Source: Pseudomonas synxantha BG33R
GTDB taxonomy: Bacteria; Pseudomonadota; Gammaproteobacteria; Pseudomonadales; Pseudomonadaceae
Length of the DNA stretch: 64,000 nucleotides
Reading direction: 5' to 3'
Assembly: GCF_000263715.2 (NCBI RefSeq)
Contig: NZ_CM001514.1
Span: 5,766,498-5,830,497 of the forward strand
Position numbers and translations under genes: made by a program. Shown piece after piece: positions 18,484 through 26,188 of this stretch. Each line of letters begins with the position of its first letter. Position 1 is the first letter of the stretch. Under the pieces are notes generated by a model. That model was given only the letters and a program-made list of their open reading frames with translations. It was not told the origin of the DNA and did not search any database.

Positions 18484-19920
18484 ATGAGCACATCCTGCGA
18501 CCGAGCGGCAGCCTCCAGCCCCACACTGAAGATCGAAACCCGTTCCATTGACTACGTACCGCGTCATGAACGCCACGGCAAAGTCTGGCACCAGGCGCCT
18601 TTCTGGTTCACCGGCAACTTCGTACTGACGACCATGGTTACCGGGTTTACCGGTGCAGCCTTGGGCCTGAGCCTGGTGTATGCGCTTCTAGCGATTGTCA
18701 TCGGTGTAGGCCTGGGCACCTTTGCCATGGCCTTCCACGCCAACCAAGGCCCACGCATGGGCTTGCCGCAGATGGTCCAGTCGCGGGCGCAGTTCGGCTT
18801 GCGGGGGGCGATAGTACCGTTCATCGCGGTGGTCTTCGTGTACATTGGTTTCAACGTCTTCAACGTGATTCTCGCAACCGACGCGATCAACACCGTGCTG
18901 CCCGGCGAGCGCGCGCCCTGGTACGCCTTGATGATCATCCTGGCAGTGATCATTGCAGTAGTCGGCCACGACCTCCTGCACACCATACAACGCTGGCTGA
19001 CGTACGTGATGATCAGTGTTTTTGCCGTGTTGACGGTGGCTGCATTAATGAGCCTGCAAGCCGACTCGGCAGTGGTCGACGCACACTTTTCCTGGTCGGC
19101 CTTCTTGATTCAACTGTCAGCCGCTGCGGGGTACCAGATCAGCTACTCCGTGTACGTTTCGGATTACTCGCGCTACCTGCCGCATACCACACCCACGCGC
19201 AGCGTCGTTACCTGGACCTACCTGGGAGCCGCCGGCTCGGCGCTATGGCTGATGTCACTGGGGGCTTTCCTTGCATCAGCCCTGCCCTCCCCTGATGCTA
19301 TCGCCAGCGTTCAGGCCGTGGGCAACCAAGTCATACCCGGCTTTGGTACCTTCACCGTATTGATCGCGGTACCAGCACTGGTGGGCATCATGGCGGTCAA
19401 CTGCTATGGCGCCATGCTCACCGGAATCAGTGCCATCGATGGTTTCATCTCGATCAAACCACGCCTCAAGAGTCGAATCATCGGCATCAGCCTGGTAGCC
19501 GCAGTGATTTTTGTGATCGCCCTGAGCATCCCTGAGAGTTACCTGCACAGCTTCAATAACTTCGTACTCTTGATGCTGTATTTTCTGGTGCCTTGGACGG
19601 CAGTAAATCTCGCGGACTTTTATGCAGTACGTAAAGGGCGCTACGCAATCAGCGACCTGTTCAACCCTGCTGGCATCTACGGTCGCTGGTCAAGCGCCGG
19701 GCTCACTGCCTATTTTCTGGGCATCGCGGCGATGGTGCCGTTCATGTCTCTGGGGTTCTATCAAGGCCCTGTTGCGCTGTGGCTGGGCGGCGCTGACATC
19801 GCATTCGTGGTCGGCCTGACGGTCTCGGCAGCCACCTACTGCATCATGGCCCGTCACCGCGATCACGCTCTTGAGACCCGCGCCGTAGAGGCCAGTGACC
19901 GGCTTCTGGAAGGAGAATAG
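18484..19920 (+). CDS. NCS1-type permease (purine/cytosine permease family)
   Basis: 478-aa membrane protein with about 12 hydrophobic helices. The early RHGKVWHQAPFWFTGNF segment and NQGPRMGLPQMVQSRAQFGL match the purine-cytosine permease branch of the NCS1 family, cation symporters for nucleobases and related nitrogen compounds. The gene ends 3 bases before a nitrilase-family hydrolase and the two form a transport-hydrolysis unit. The substrate is not readable from sequence; a cyclic or linear amide, ureide or nitrile is likely given the partner. Confidence 0.85.
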   Translation: MSTSCDRAAASSPTLKIETRSIDYVPRHERHGKVWHQAPFWFTGNFVLTTMVTGFTGAALGLSLVYALLAIVIGVGLGTFAMAFHANQGPRMGLPQMVQSRAQFGLRGAIVPFIAVVFVYIGFNVFNVILATDAINTVLPGERAPWYALMIILAVIIAVVGHDLLHTIQRWLTYVMISVFAVLTVAALMSLQADSAVVDAHFSWSAFLIQLSAAAGYQISYSVYVSDYSRYLPHTTPTRSVVTWTYLGAAGSALWLMSLGAFLASALPSPDAIASVQAVGNQVIPGFGTFTVLIAVPALVGIMAVNCYGAMLTGISAIDGFISIKPRLKSRIIGISLVAAVIFVIALSIPESYLHSFNNFVLLMLYFLVPWTAVNLADFYAVRKGRYAISDLFNPAGIYGRWSSAGLTAYFLGIAAMVPFMSLGFYQGPVALWLGGADIAFVVGLTVSAATYCIMARHRDHALETRAVEASDRLLEGE

Positions 19921-19923
19921 CCA

Positions 19924-20733
19924 ATGACATCGATAACGGTCGTTTGCCATCAACTGGCACCCCGTATTGGCGATCTTGATTACAACCGCACGCTCAGTGA
20001 AAGCGCGATCCGTGGCGCAAGCGACGCCCAGGTCATCGTTCTACCCGAACTGATGCAAAGCGGTTACGCCTTCAATAATCGCGCTGAAGCCTATGCGGCT
20101 TCCGAGACAGAAGACGGCCCAACCTTGCGCCTGTGGTGTGCCCTGGCCAGTGAACTGGATCTCATCATCGTCGCCGGGTTCTGTGAGCGCCTGAGTGCTG
20201 GACGGGTCGCCAATAGCGTCGCACTGATCCAACCCGCAGGCCGGCTGACGGTGTATCGCAAAGTGCACTTATGGAACCGGGAAAAGCTGATCTTCACGCC
20301 GGGTGCCGAGCCACCTCCGGTCGTCGACACCCAGGTCGGCCGGATCGCCACGATGATCTGCTACGACCTGGAACTGCCTGAGTGGGTGCGTCTGGCCGCG
20401 TTGGCCGGTGCCGACCTGCTATGCGCTCCAGTGAACTGGCCGGAAGGTCCACGCCCGGCCGGCGAGCGGCCGGGGGAAATTGTCCGCGTCCAAGCCAGCG
20501 CGGCAGTCAATCGCATGTTCATTGCCGCCTGCGACCGCTACGGCGAGGAGCGAGGCATCAATTGGGTAGGCGGCTCGACCATTGTCGATGCCGACGGTTA
20601 CCCGTTGGCCGGCGCAGTCTCCCATCAGCGGGAACAGCGGCTAGTCGCTCAACTGCCTCTGGCCGAGGCCAGAGACAAGTTCATCAGCGAGCATAACCAT
20701 GTTCACCATGATCGAAGGCCCGTTCTGTACTGA
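19924..20733 (+). CDS. Carbon-nitrogen hydrolase (nitrilase superfamily amidase)
   Basis: 269-aa enzyme with the Glu-Lys-Cys triad of the superfamily: Glu in VIVLPELMQSGYAF, Lys in VYRKVHLWNREK, and Cys in MICYDLELPEWVRLAAL. AAGGAG precedes the start. Members hydrolyse amides, carbamoyl compounds or nitriles; the WNREK and ICYDLE forms resemble aliphatic amidase/omega-amidase-like branches rather than true nitrilases. It is coupled to the permease upstream. Its stop codon abuts the gbcB stop codon on the other strand with no spacer. Confidence 0.85.
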   Translation: MTSITVVCHQLAPRIGDLDYNRTLSESAIRGASDAQVIVLPELMQSGYAFNNRAEAYAASETEDGPTLRLWCALASELDLIIVAGFCERLSAGRVANSVALIQPAGRLTVYRKVHLWNREKLIFTPGAEPPPVVDTQVGRIATMICYDLELPEWVRLAALAGADLLCAPVNWPEGPRPAGERPGEIVRVQASAAVNRMFIAACDRYGEERGINWVGGSTIVDADGYPLAGAVSHQREQRLVAQLPLAEARDKFISEHNHVHHDRRPVLY

Positions 20734-21834
20734 CTAGAACTCGATGCGCACATCGCCCTTGGGCACACTGCAGCACGACAGGATGTAGCCTTCGGCTTCG
20801 TCTTCCTCGGTGATCCCGCCGTTGTGCTCCATCTCCACCTCCCCGCCCAGCTTCATCACCTTGCACGTGCCGCAGATACCCATGCCACAGGCTTTGGGGA
20901 TCAACAGGCCAAGCTTGGCAGCTGCCGCGTGGACAGTCTCGCCGGGTGCCACCCGAATGCTTTTGCCCGATGCGATGAACTCCACCTGATGCAGATCCGC
21001 GAGGTCGACTTCCGGCGCATCCGCCGCTTGCTCGGCCTGCTCCACGGCGTCGGCCCGCGCTTCCGGCGGCGTCGCACCAAAAGACTCTTCGTGATAACGC
21101 GCCATATCGAAACCGGCGGTTTCCAGCAGGCGTTTCACTGCGCTCATGTAAGGCGTCGGGCCGCAACAGAATACTTCGCGCTCCAGGAAGTCCGGCACCA
21201 TCAGTTCCAGCATCTTGTGATTCAGATAACCGCGGTAGCCGGCCCAGGGTTCACCCAGGCCATGCTTTTCGCAAATCAGGTGCAGGCTGAAGTTGTCGAT
21301 CCGCGACGCCATGTGCTCCAGCTCGCGGTGGTAGATGATGTCCTTGGGTGAACGCGCGCTGTGAACAAACGTCATGTCCACATTAGCGTTGGTGTCGTAG
21401 AACCAGCGCGCCATGGACATGACTGGGGTGATCCCCACCCCGCCGCTCAGGTACAGCACTTTCGGGCTGGGGAAGTCGATCGCGTTGAACAGCCCGACAG
21501 GTCCGTGCACCGCCAGCTCCTGGCCCTCGTGCAGCGTGTCATGCAGCCAGTTGGACACACGCCCGCCCGGTACACGCTTGATGGTTACCGAAAAGCTGTA
21601 AGGCACCGACGGTGAACTGGAGATCGTGTAGGAGCGCATGATCGGCTGGCCTTCGATTTCCAGCTCCAGGGTGACGAATTGCCCGGGCTTGAAGAAGAAC
21701 AGAATCGGCTGGTCAGCCATAAAACAGAAGGTGCGCACGTCCCAGGTTTCCTGGATGACTTTGACGCAACGGACGATGTGCCGACCATTGGCCCAGGTCT
21801 GGGTGGTTACCGGATTCAGGAAATTGCTAGACAT
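20734..21834 (-). CDS. gbcB: Glycine betaine monooxygenase, reductase subunit
   Basis: 366-aa reductase supplying electrons from NAD(P)H to the Rieske oxygenase GbcA. The order is an N-terminal FAD-binding ferredoxin-reductase domain (PGQFVTLELEIEGQPIMRSYTIS: RxYS/T flavin motif), an NAD domain (LYLSGGVGITPVMSM; EVFCCGPTPYM), then a C-terminal plant-type 2Fe-2S ferredoxin with CGMGICGTCKV and a later Cys near LSCC. The start MSSNFLNPVTTQ gives the family length; longer frames reach into the promoter. It is divergent from gbcA across 281 bases. Confidence 0.95.
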   Translation of the reverse strand: MSSNFLNPVTTQTWANGRHIVRCVKVIQETWDVRTFCFMADQPILFFFKPGQFVTLELEIEGQPIMRSYTISSSPSVPYSFSVTIKRVPGGRVSNWLHDTLHEGQELAVHGPVGLFNAIDFPSPKVLYLSGGVGITPVMSMARWFYDTNANVDMTFVHSARSPKDIIYHRELEHMASRIDNFSLHLICEKHGLGEPWAGYRGYLNHKMLELMVPDFLEREVFCCGPTPYMSAVKRLLETAGFDMARYHEESFGATPPEARADAVEQAEQAADAPEVDLADLHQVEFIASGKSIRVAPGETVHAAAAKLGLLIPKACGMGICGTCKVMKLGGEVEMEHNGGITEEDEAEGYILSCCSVPKGDVRIEF

Positions 21835-22115
21835 GTTGTTCTCCACCGCCGACGTCGGCCTTATGGTGGCGATTCTGCGTAACGCCGGGGCCACCCATTT
21901 ACCTATCTGCGACATTCACATACTTACGGCGACCAGCCCCCAAAGACAGGGCCTTGCGCGTCGGGATCAGATTGGGCCATGTCGCCCATGGATAAGGTTC
22001 GACCCAACGCCGGGCCCACACTCGCTCCCAACAAAGACGCGTTCTTTACGCCTTGCTGCAAACCTGATCAGCCACTATTCGCCGGCCACACAGAATGGCC
22101 ATGAGGACACACACG
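21835..22115. promoter_or_regulatory. gbcA-gbcB divergent promoter region
   Basis: 281-base spacer between the two betaine monooxygenase genes. In P. aeruginosa both are activated by GbdR when betaine or dimethylglycine is present, so operators are expected here. I can see GC-rich half-site-like patches (GGCGACCAGCCCCC near 21930) but cannot assign the binding site from sequence alone. Confidence 0.5.
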
Positions 22116-23411
22116 ATGGACGTCACCGCAACCTTAAGCTTGGGCGATCCGCTGGAACCCGCACGCAAGGCCACCGCGCACATGCTGCAAGAGCGCGAGC
22201 GCACTTATTCGCTGCCGCAGCCGTTTTACTCTGACGAGCGGTTGTTTGATATCGACATGCAGGAGATCTTCCAGAAAGAGTGGTTGATCGCCGGCATGAC
22301 CTGCGAAATCCCCGCCAAGGGCAACTACCTGACCCTGCAAGTGGGCAAGAACCCGATCATCGTGATCCGTGGCGCTGACGGGGTGGTGCATGCATTCCAC
22401 AACGTCTGCCGCCACCGTGGTTCGCGCTTGTGCACCAGCGAAAAGGGCAAGGTCGCCAAACTGGTTTGCCACTACCACCAGTGGACCTACGAACTGGACG
22501 GTCGCCTGCTGTTCGCCGGTACCGAGATGGGCGCCGACTTCGACATGAAGCAGTACGGCTTGAAACCGGTAAACGTGAAGACTGCCGGCGGCTACATTTT
22601 CATCAGCCTGGCCGAGACCCCGCCGGCCATCGATGACTTCCTGTCGACGCTCAGCCATTACATGGAACCCTACGACATGGAAAACACCAAGGTGGCGATC
22701 CAGACCACCTTGTTCGAAAAAGCCAACTGGAAGCTGGTGCTGGAAAACAACCGCGAGTGCTACCACTGCAACGCCTCGCACCCGGAACTGCTCAAAACCC
22801 TGCTGGAATGGGACGACGTCACCGACCCGCGCGCCGACCAGGCGTTCAAGGACCACGTAGCCGCCTCCGCCGCCGCCTGGGATGCCGAGAAGATCCCTTA
22901 CGCCCACGCCAGCTTCGGCCTGCGTAACCGCATCGTGCGTATGCCGCTGCTCAAGGGCACTGTGTCGATGACCCTGGACGGCAAGCAGGGCTGCGCCAAA
23001 CTGATGGGTCGCATCAAGAACCCGGACCTGGGCTCGATGCGCATCCTGCACCTGCCCCATTCGTGGAACCACTGCATGGGCGACCACATCATCGTGTTCA
23101 CCGTGTGGCCGATCAGCGCCCAGGAAACCATGGTCACCACCAAGTGGATCGTGCACAAGGACGCCGTGGAAGGCGTGGACTACGATGTGGAGCGCATGCG
23201 CCAGGTGTGGGACGCCACCAACGACCAGGACCGTCGCCTGGCCGAGGAGAACCAGCGCGGCATCAACTCAACCGCCTACCAACCTGGCCCGTACTCCAAG
23301 ACTTATGAGTTTGGCGTGGTGAACTTTGTGGATTGGTACAGCGAGCGCATGTTGAACAACTTGGGGGCCGCGCCTGCGCCGTACCTCAAAGGTGTGGCTG
23401 CACACGAGTAA
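22116..23411 (+). CDS. gbcA: Glycine betaine monooxygenase, Rieske oxygenase subunit
   Basis: 431-aa Rieske non-heme iron oxygenase that demethylates glycine betaine to dimethylglycine with release of formaldehyde. The Rieske 2Fe-2S motif is CRHRGSRLC then CHYHQWTY (near residues 95-120). The mononuclear-iron segment ENNRECYHCNASHPELL lies near residue 215. Start MDVTATLSLGD follows GAGG and gives exactly the family length. The partner reductase gbcB is divergent. Confidence 0.97.
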   Translation: MDVTATLSLGDPLEPARKATAHMLQERERTYSLPQPFYSDERLFDIDMQEIFQKEWLIAGMTCEIPAKGNYLTLQVGKNPIIVIRGADGVVHAFHNVCRHRGSRLCTSEKGKVAKLVCHYHQWTYELDGRLLFAGTEMGADFDMKQYGLKPVNVKTAGGYIFISLAETPPAIDDFLSTLSHYMEPYDMENTKVAIQTTLFEKANWKLVLENNRECYHCNASHPELLKTLLEWDDVTDPRADQAFKDHVAASAAAWDAEKIPYAHASFGLRNRIVRMPLLKGTVSMTLDGKQGCAKLMGRIKNPDLGSMRILHLPHSWNHCMGDHIIVFTVWPISAQETMVTTKWIVHKDAVEGVDYDVERMRQVWDATNDQDRRLAEENQRGINSTAYQPGPYSKTYEFGVVNFVDWYSERMLNNLGAAPAPYLKGVAAHE

Positions 23412-23433
23412 CTGACACCCCAAGGATCAAAAG

Positions 23434-23522
23434 GTGGGAGGGGGCTTGCTCCCGATAACGGAGTATCAGCCAATGCATGTGCAAGCTGAGCCATCCCTAT
23501 CGGGAGCAAGCCCCCCTCCACA
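23434..23522. repeat. REP doublet (REPIN-like), GGGGGCTTGCTCCCGAT type
   Basis: GTGGGAGGGGGCTTGCTCCCGAT is answered by its inverted copy ending in CCTCCAC about 32 bases later, an inverted pair of REP sequences downstream of gbcA. The same type recurs at 61635-61726. It may serve as an mRNA end structure. Confidence 0.8.
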
Positions 23523-23546
23523 CTTCAAGCAGGCGCTGCCTACTAT

Positions 23547-24140
23547 TTGATCAACTCTCGTGCAGACCGCTAACACCCTGCCCTCCAGCCTTTGCCCAAC
23601 AACTTATCCACAAAGCCACCCACAGCAATTGTGGGCAAGTCGGTGTGCGGCTTAAATTAAATCAAGAAAATCCGTGACTTATTTGAAACCAAGGTATCTA
23701 TCCTTACCTGATCATTTATTGATCATATCCGTGCAGACCTCGATTCATATGGCCTACAGCACTAAGCGAACACCTTATCCACAGATGCACCAACAGACTT
23801 TGGGGGCAACTTTATCCAACCTGTGGAAAAGCGCACAAACCCTGTATAAATCGGGCTTCCCGGGGTTTCAATGCAGAAAAAAGCCGAAATTGATCAATTT
23901 TTGATCGGCCCTCTTAAGGCCTTTGTTTACGTGGCTTACAGACGATAGCGAACATCTTATCCACAGATGCGCCAACAGACTTTGGGGGAAAGTCAGTACT
24001 GCCAACCGGGAAAACTCCTGGAAAAACCGCAGCTTAGGCTGGCTATTTTTCGTACAGAGGGCTGCAAGGCTTGATACACAGGGGGTGTGGACAACCGCGA
24101 ACAGGTTATCCACAAGCGGATCAACAGCGATTGTGGGTAA
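23547..24140. repeat. Array of four diverged repeat units, each with a perfect DnaA box
   Basis: Perfect TTATCCACA boxes stand at 23604-23612, 23775-23783, 23957-23965 and 24106-24114, spaced 171, 182 and 149 bases. Around each the pattern AACAnnTTATCCACA, about seven bases, then C(A/C)ACAG, three bases and a TTGTGGG/TTTGGGGG block recurs. In the first three units a TTGATC lies 56-57 bases before the box (23547, 23719, 23901). One-mismatch boxes occur at 23822-23830 (TGTGGAAAA) and 24086-24094 (TGTGGACAA). No gene is supported in this stretch. TTATCCACA is the strong DnaA-binding sequence, so this is a candidate DnaA-titration or other DnaA-dependent locus. No origin genes flank it. Confidence 0.75.
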
Positions 24141-24153
24141 ACCGCAGAACTCT

Positions 24154-24181
24154 TGTGGGAGGGAGCGCCCCCCCTCCCACA
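24154..24181 (-). terminator. Hairpin after etfB
   Basis: TGTGGGAGGG and its inverted CCCTCCCACA close a short loop directly after the etfB stop. It resembles a collapsed REP pair and probably ends the dgcAB-etfAB transcript. Confidence 0.6.
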
Positions 24182-24186
24182 GCGGA

Positions 24187-24957
24187 TCAGCGTACGACAC
24201 CCTCTTCAATCAACAGCTTGAGAATCGCCTGAGCGCCCTCTTCAGCACTCACACCCTTGAGCACCTGCCCACCACCGCCACTGGCCTTGGCTGTGGCAGC
24301 CTTCATACGGTCGGCGCCGCTCTTGGCCTTGATCACCTTGAGACGCTTGGGCCTTGGCTTGGCCGGTTGCAGCAGGGCGCCTGTGAATAACTCGTCCTGT
24401 TCGATCTCCACCTCATGGGCCGCCAGTTCGCCACGTTGCGCCGGGCCGTATGCACTCTGGCGCGGTTTGGGCGCAGCGTTATCCACGGTGGCCAGAAACG
24501 GCAGGCGCACTTTCAGGCGCCGCCGCTGGCCGCGAGGCAAGGCTTGCAGTACATGGGCCACGCCGGCGTCGATGGATTCCACCTGGGCCAACCCTACAAC
24601 CAGGGGCCAGCCCAATTGTTCTGCCAGCAGAAACGGCAACATGCCCGAGCCTTCACCGGTTTCCGCCTGACTGCCGGTGAGTACCACCTGGGCGCCGGCG
24701 TCATGCAGGTATTCACTGAGTACCGGCAAGGCATCGGCGCCGGGCGGTTGTTCCAGTACATGCAGTTGCGCCAGCCCCATCCCCAGGTAGCTGCGCAAGG
24801 TCGGCTCGTTGATATCGCCGGCGTGCAGCACCTGCAACTTATCCCCAGCCATTTGCAGGCCCAGCTCGACAGCGCGGGCGTCCTGCTCCGCACGGCGCGG
24901 GCGCCCGGAAGTGGGGTGGGCGCCGATGGATACCAAGCTGATTACAGTGGTTGTCAT
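24187..24957 (-). CDS. etfB: Electron transfer flavoprotein beta subunit (dimethylglycine pathway)
   Basis: 256-aa ETF beta-type protein (VISLVSIGAHPTSGRPRRAEQDARAVELGLQ at the start; GSQAETGEGSGMLPFLLAEQLG in the middle). It pairs with the alpha subunit encoded 10 bases upstream to carry electrons from dimethylglycine demethylation to the quinone pool. The start MTTTVISL has AGGGA 7 bases before it; the ATG two codons earlier is too close. It is not the housekeeping ETF; the position matches the gbd-locus pair of P. aeruginosa. Its C-terminal region is extended and Lys-rich. Confidence 0.88.
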   Translation of the reverse strand: MTTTVISLVSIGAHPTSGRPRRAEQDARAVELGLQMAGDKLQVLHAGDINEPTLRSYLGMGLAQLHVLEQPPGADALPVLSEYLHDAGAQVVLTGSQAETGEGSGMLPFLLAEQLGWPLVVGLAQVESIDAGVAHVLQALPRGQRRRLKVRLPFLATVDNAAPKPRQSAYGPAQRGELAAHEVEIEQDELFTGALLQPAKPRPKRLKVIKAKSGADRMKAATAKASGGGGQVLKGVSAEEGAQAILKLLIEEGVVR

Positions 24958-24967
24958 GGTCATGTCC

Positions 24968-26188
24968 CTAAGCTGCATCGCGCTTGGCGCCGTTGCGGTA
25001 GGCCTGCACCGCATCGATCAAGGCTTGCAGAATCGCGGCGCTTTCGCCGATCACCGACAGGTCGGCACGCTTGATCATGTCGCAGGTCGGGTCGAAGTTG
25101 ATCGCCACCACCTTGTCGCAGGCCCCGATGCCTTGCAGGTGCTGGATCGCCCCGGAAATACCCACGGCCACATACACCCGCGCCGTGACCCAGGTGCCGC
25201 TGGCGCCGACCTGACGATCACGCGCCATGAAGCCATCGTCCACCGCCACCCGCGACGCACCTTCGGTGGCGCCCAGGGCCGCGGCGGTCTGGTGGAACAG
25301 CGCCCAGTCCTTCACGCCATTGCCACCGGAGAAAATGAATTCCGCTTCGGCCATGGGAATCGCCGCCGGATCCACCGCCACCGCCCCCAGGTCCTCGATA
25401 CGCGACAAACTGCGCGCCAGGCTTGTGGATAACTCTACGGGCAGTACCTCATGCCGGGTCTCGCTGACCGGGTCGGCACACTCAACGGCCGCCAGGATCA
25501 GGCGCGGCAGCGGCCGGGCCAAATCTTGCTGGCCCGCCCCCGCACGGCCGATGCACTCATCGCCCTTGATTTGCCAAACACGTGTCGCCGGGCGTTCCTT
25601 GAGGCTGGCGGCAAAGCGCCGACCCAGTTCGCCGCCGCCGCTGCGGCTGTCCGGTAGTAGCCAGTGGCGTGGATTGAACTGGTTATCCACAGCCCGCAGG
25701 CCTTGCACGCGTTGTTCCGGTGAATAACCGTCGAACGCGTGGCCATCCAGTACCAGCAGGCGATCGACACCGGCAGTGGCAAAGGCGTTTTCCTTGTGTT
25801 CACCAAACACCACGGCCAGCACCGCGCCGTCGCTGCCAGCCAGTTGCCTGGCCAGGCCAAGCAAGTCACGGTCGTGGCTGCTCAAGCGGCCACCGACCAT
25901 GTCCGGCACCACACTGATGTAGAACGCGGGCGTTGGCACCTGATGCAGTGGCAACTGCACTTCCACCGCCGCTGTACGCTTGGCCGCACCGCCCTGCTGG
26001 GCGCCGCTGCGGTCAATACGCTTGATGCCGTTGGGGCCGATAAAACCGACACCGTGCACGTTTTTACGAATGATGCCGTTGGGCCCCATCCAGCTCTGCT
26101 GCACGGGCTGCATGGCCGCGTGCAAGGGGTGAAGACGGTTACGGGCGATCCATTCGGCCCGAGGGTCACGGCGAATAATGTCGCTCAT
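24968..26188 (-). CDS. etfA: Electron transfer flavoprotein alpha subunit (dimethylglycine pathway)
   Basis: 406-aa ETF alpha protein. The C-terminal FAD domain is clear: FIFSGGNGVKDWALFHQTAAALGA, VGASGTWVTARVYVAVGISGAIQHLQGI, and VAINFDPTCDMIKRADLSVIGE. The N-terminal extension with repeated GPNGI(I/K)RK motifs is not part of ordinary housekeeping EtfA. GGAGG precedes the ATG, whose A lies in the dgcB stop codon (TGATG overlap). Two further perfect DnaA boxes, TGTGGATAA at 25424-25432 and TTATCCACA at 25683-25691, lie inside this gene. Confidence 0.9.
   Translation of the reverse strand: MSDIIRRDPRAEWIARNRLHPLHAAMQPVQQSWMGPNGIIRKNVHGVGFIGPNGIKRIDRSGAQQGGAAKRTAAVEVQLPLHQVPTPAFYISVVPDMVGGRLSSHDRDLLGLARQLAGSDGAVLAVVFGEHKENAFATAGVDRLLVLDGHAFDGYSPEQRVQGLRAVDNQFNPRHWLLPDSRSGGGELGRRFAASLKERPATRVWQIKGDECIGRAGAGQQDLARPLPRLILAAVECADPVSETRHEVLPVELSTSLARSLSRIEDLGAVAVDPAAIPMAEAEFIFSGGNGVKDWALFHQTAAALGATEGASRVAVDDGFMARDRQVGASGTWVTARVYVAVGISGAIQHLQGIGACDKVVAINFDPTCDMIKRADLSVIGESAAILQALIDAVQAYRNGAKRDAA

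Noticed and set aside
23547..24140. The array as a CRISPR or a plasmid iteron origin
   Set aside because: Units are too long, diverged and unevenly spaced for CRISPR. No rep, par or cas gene is nearby.
23674..24209. Open frames across the DnaA-box array
   Set aside because: They follow the repeat units, have no ribosome sites and show no protein character.
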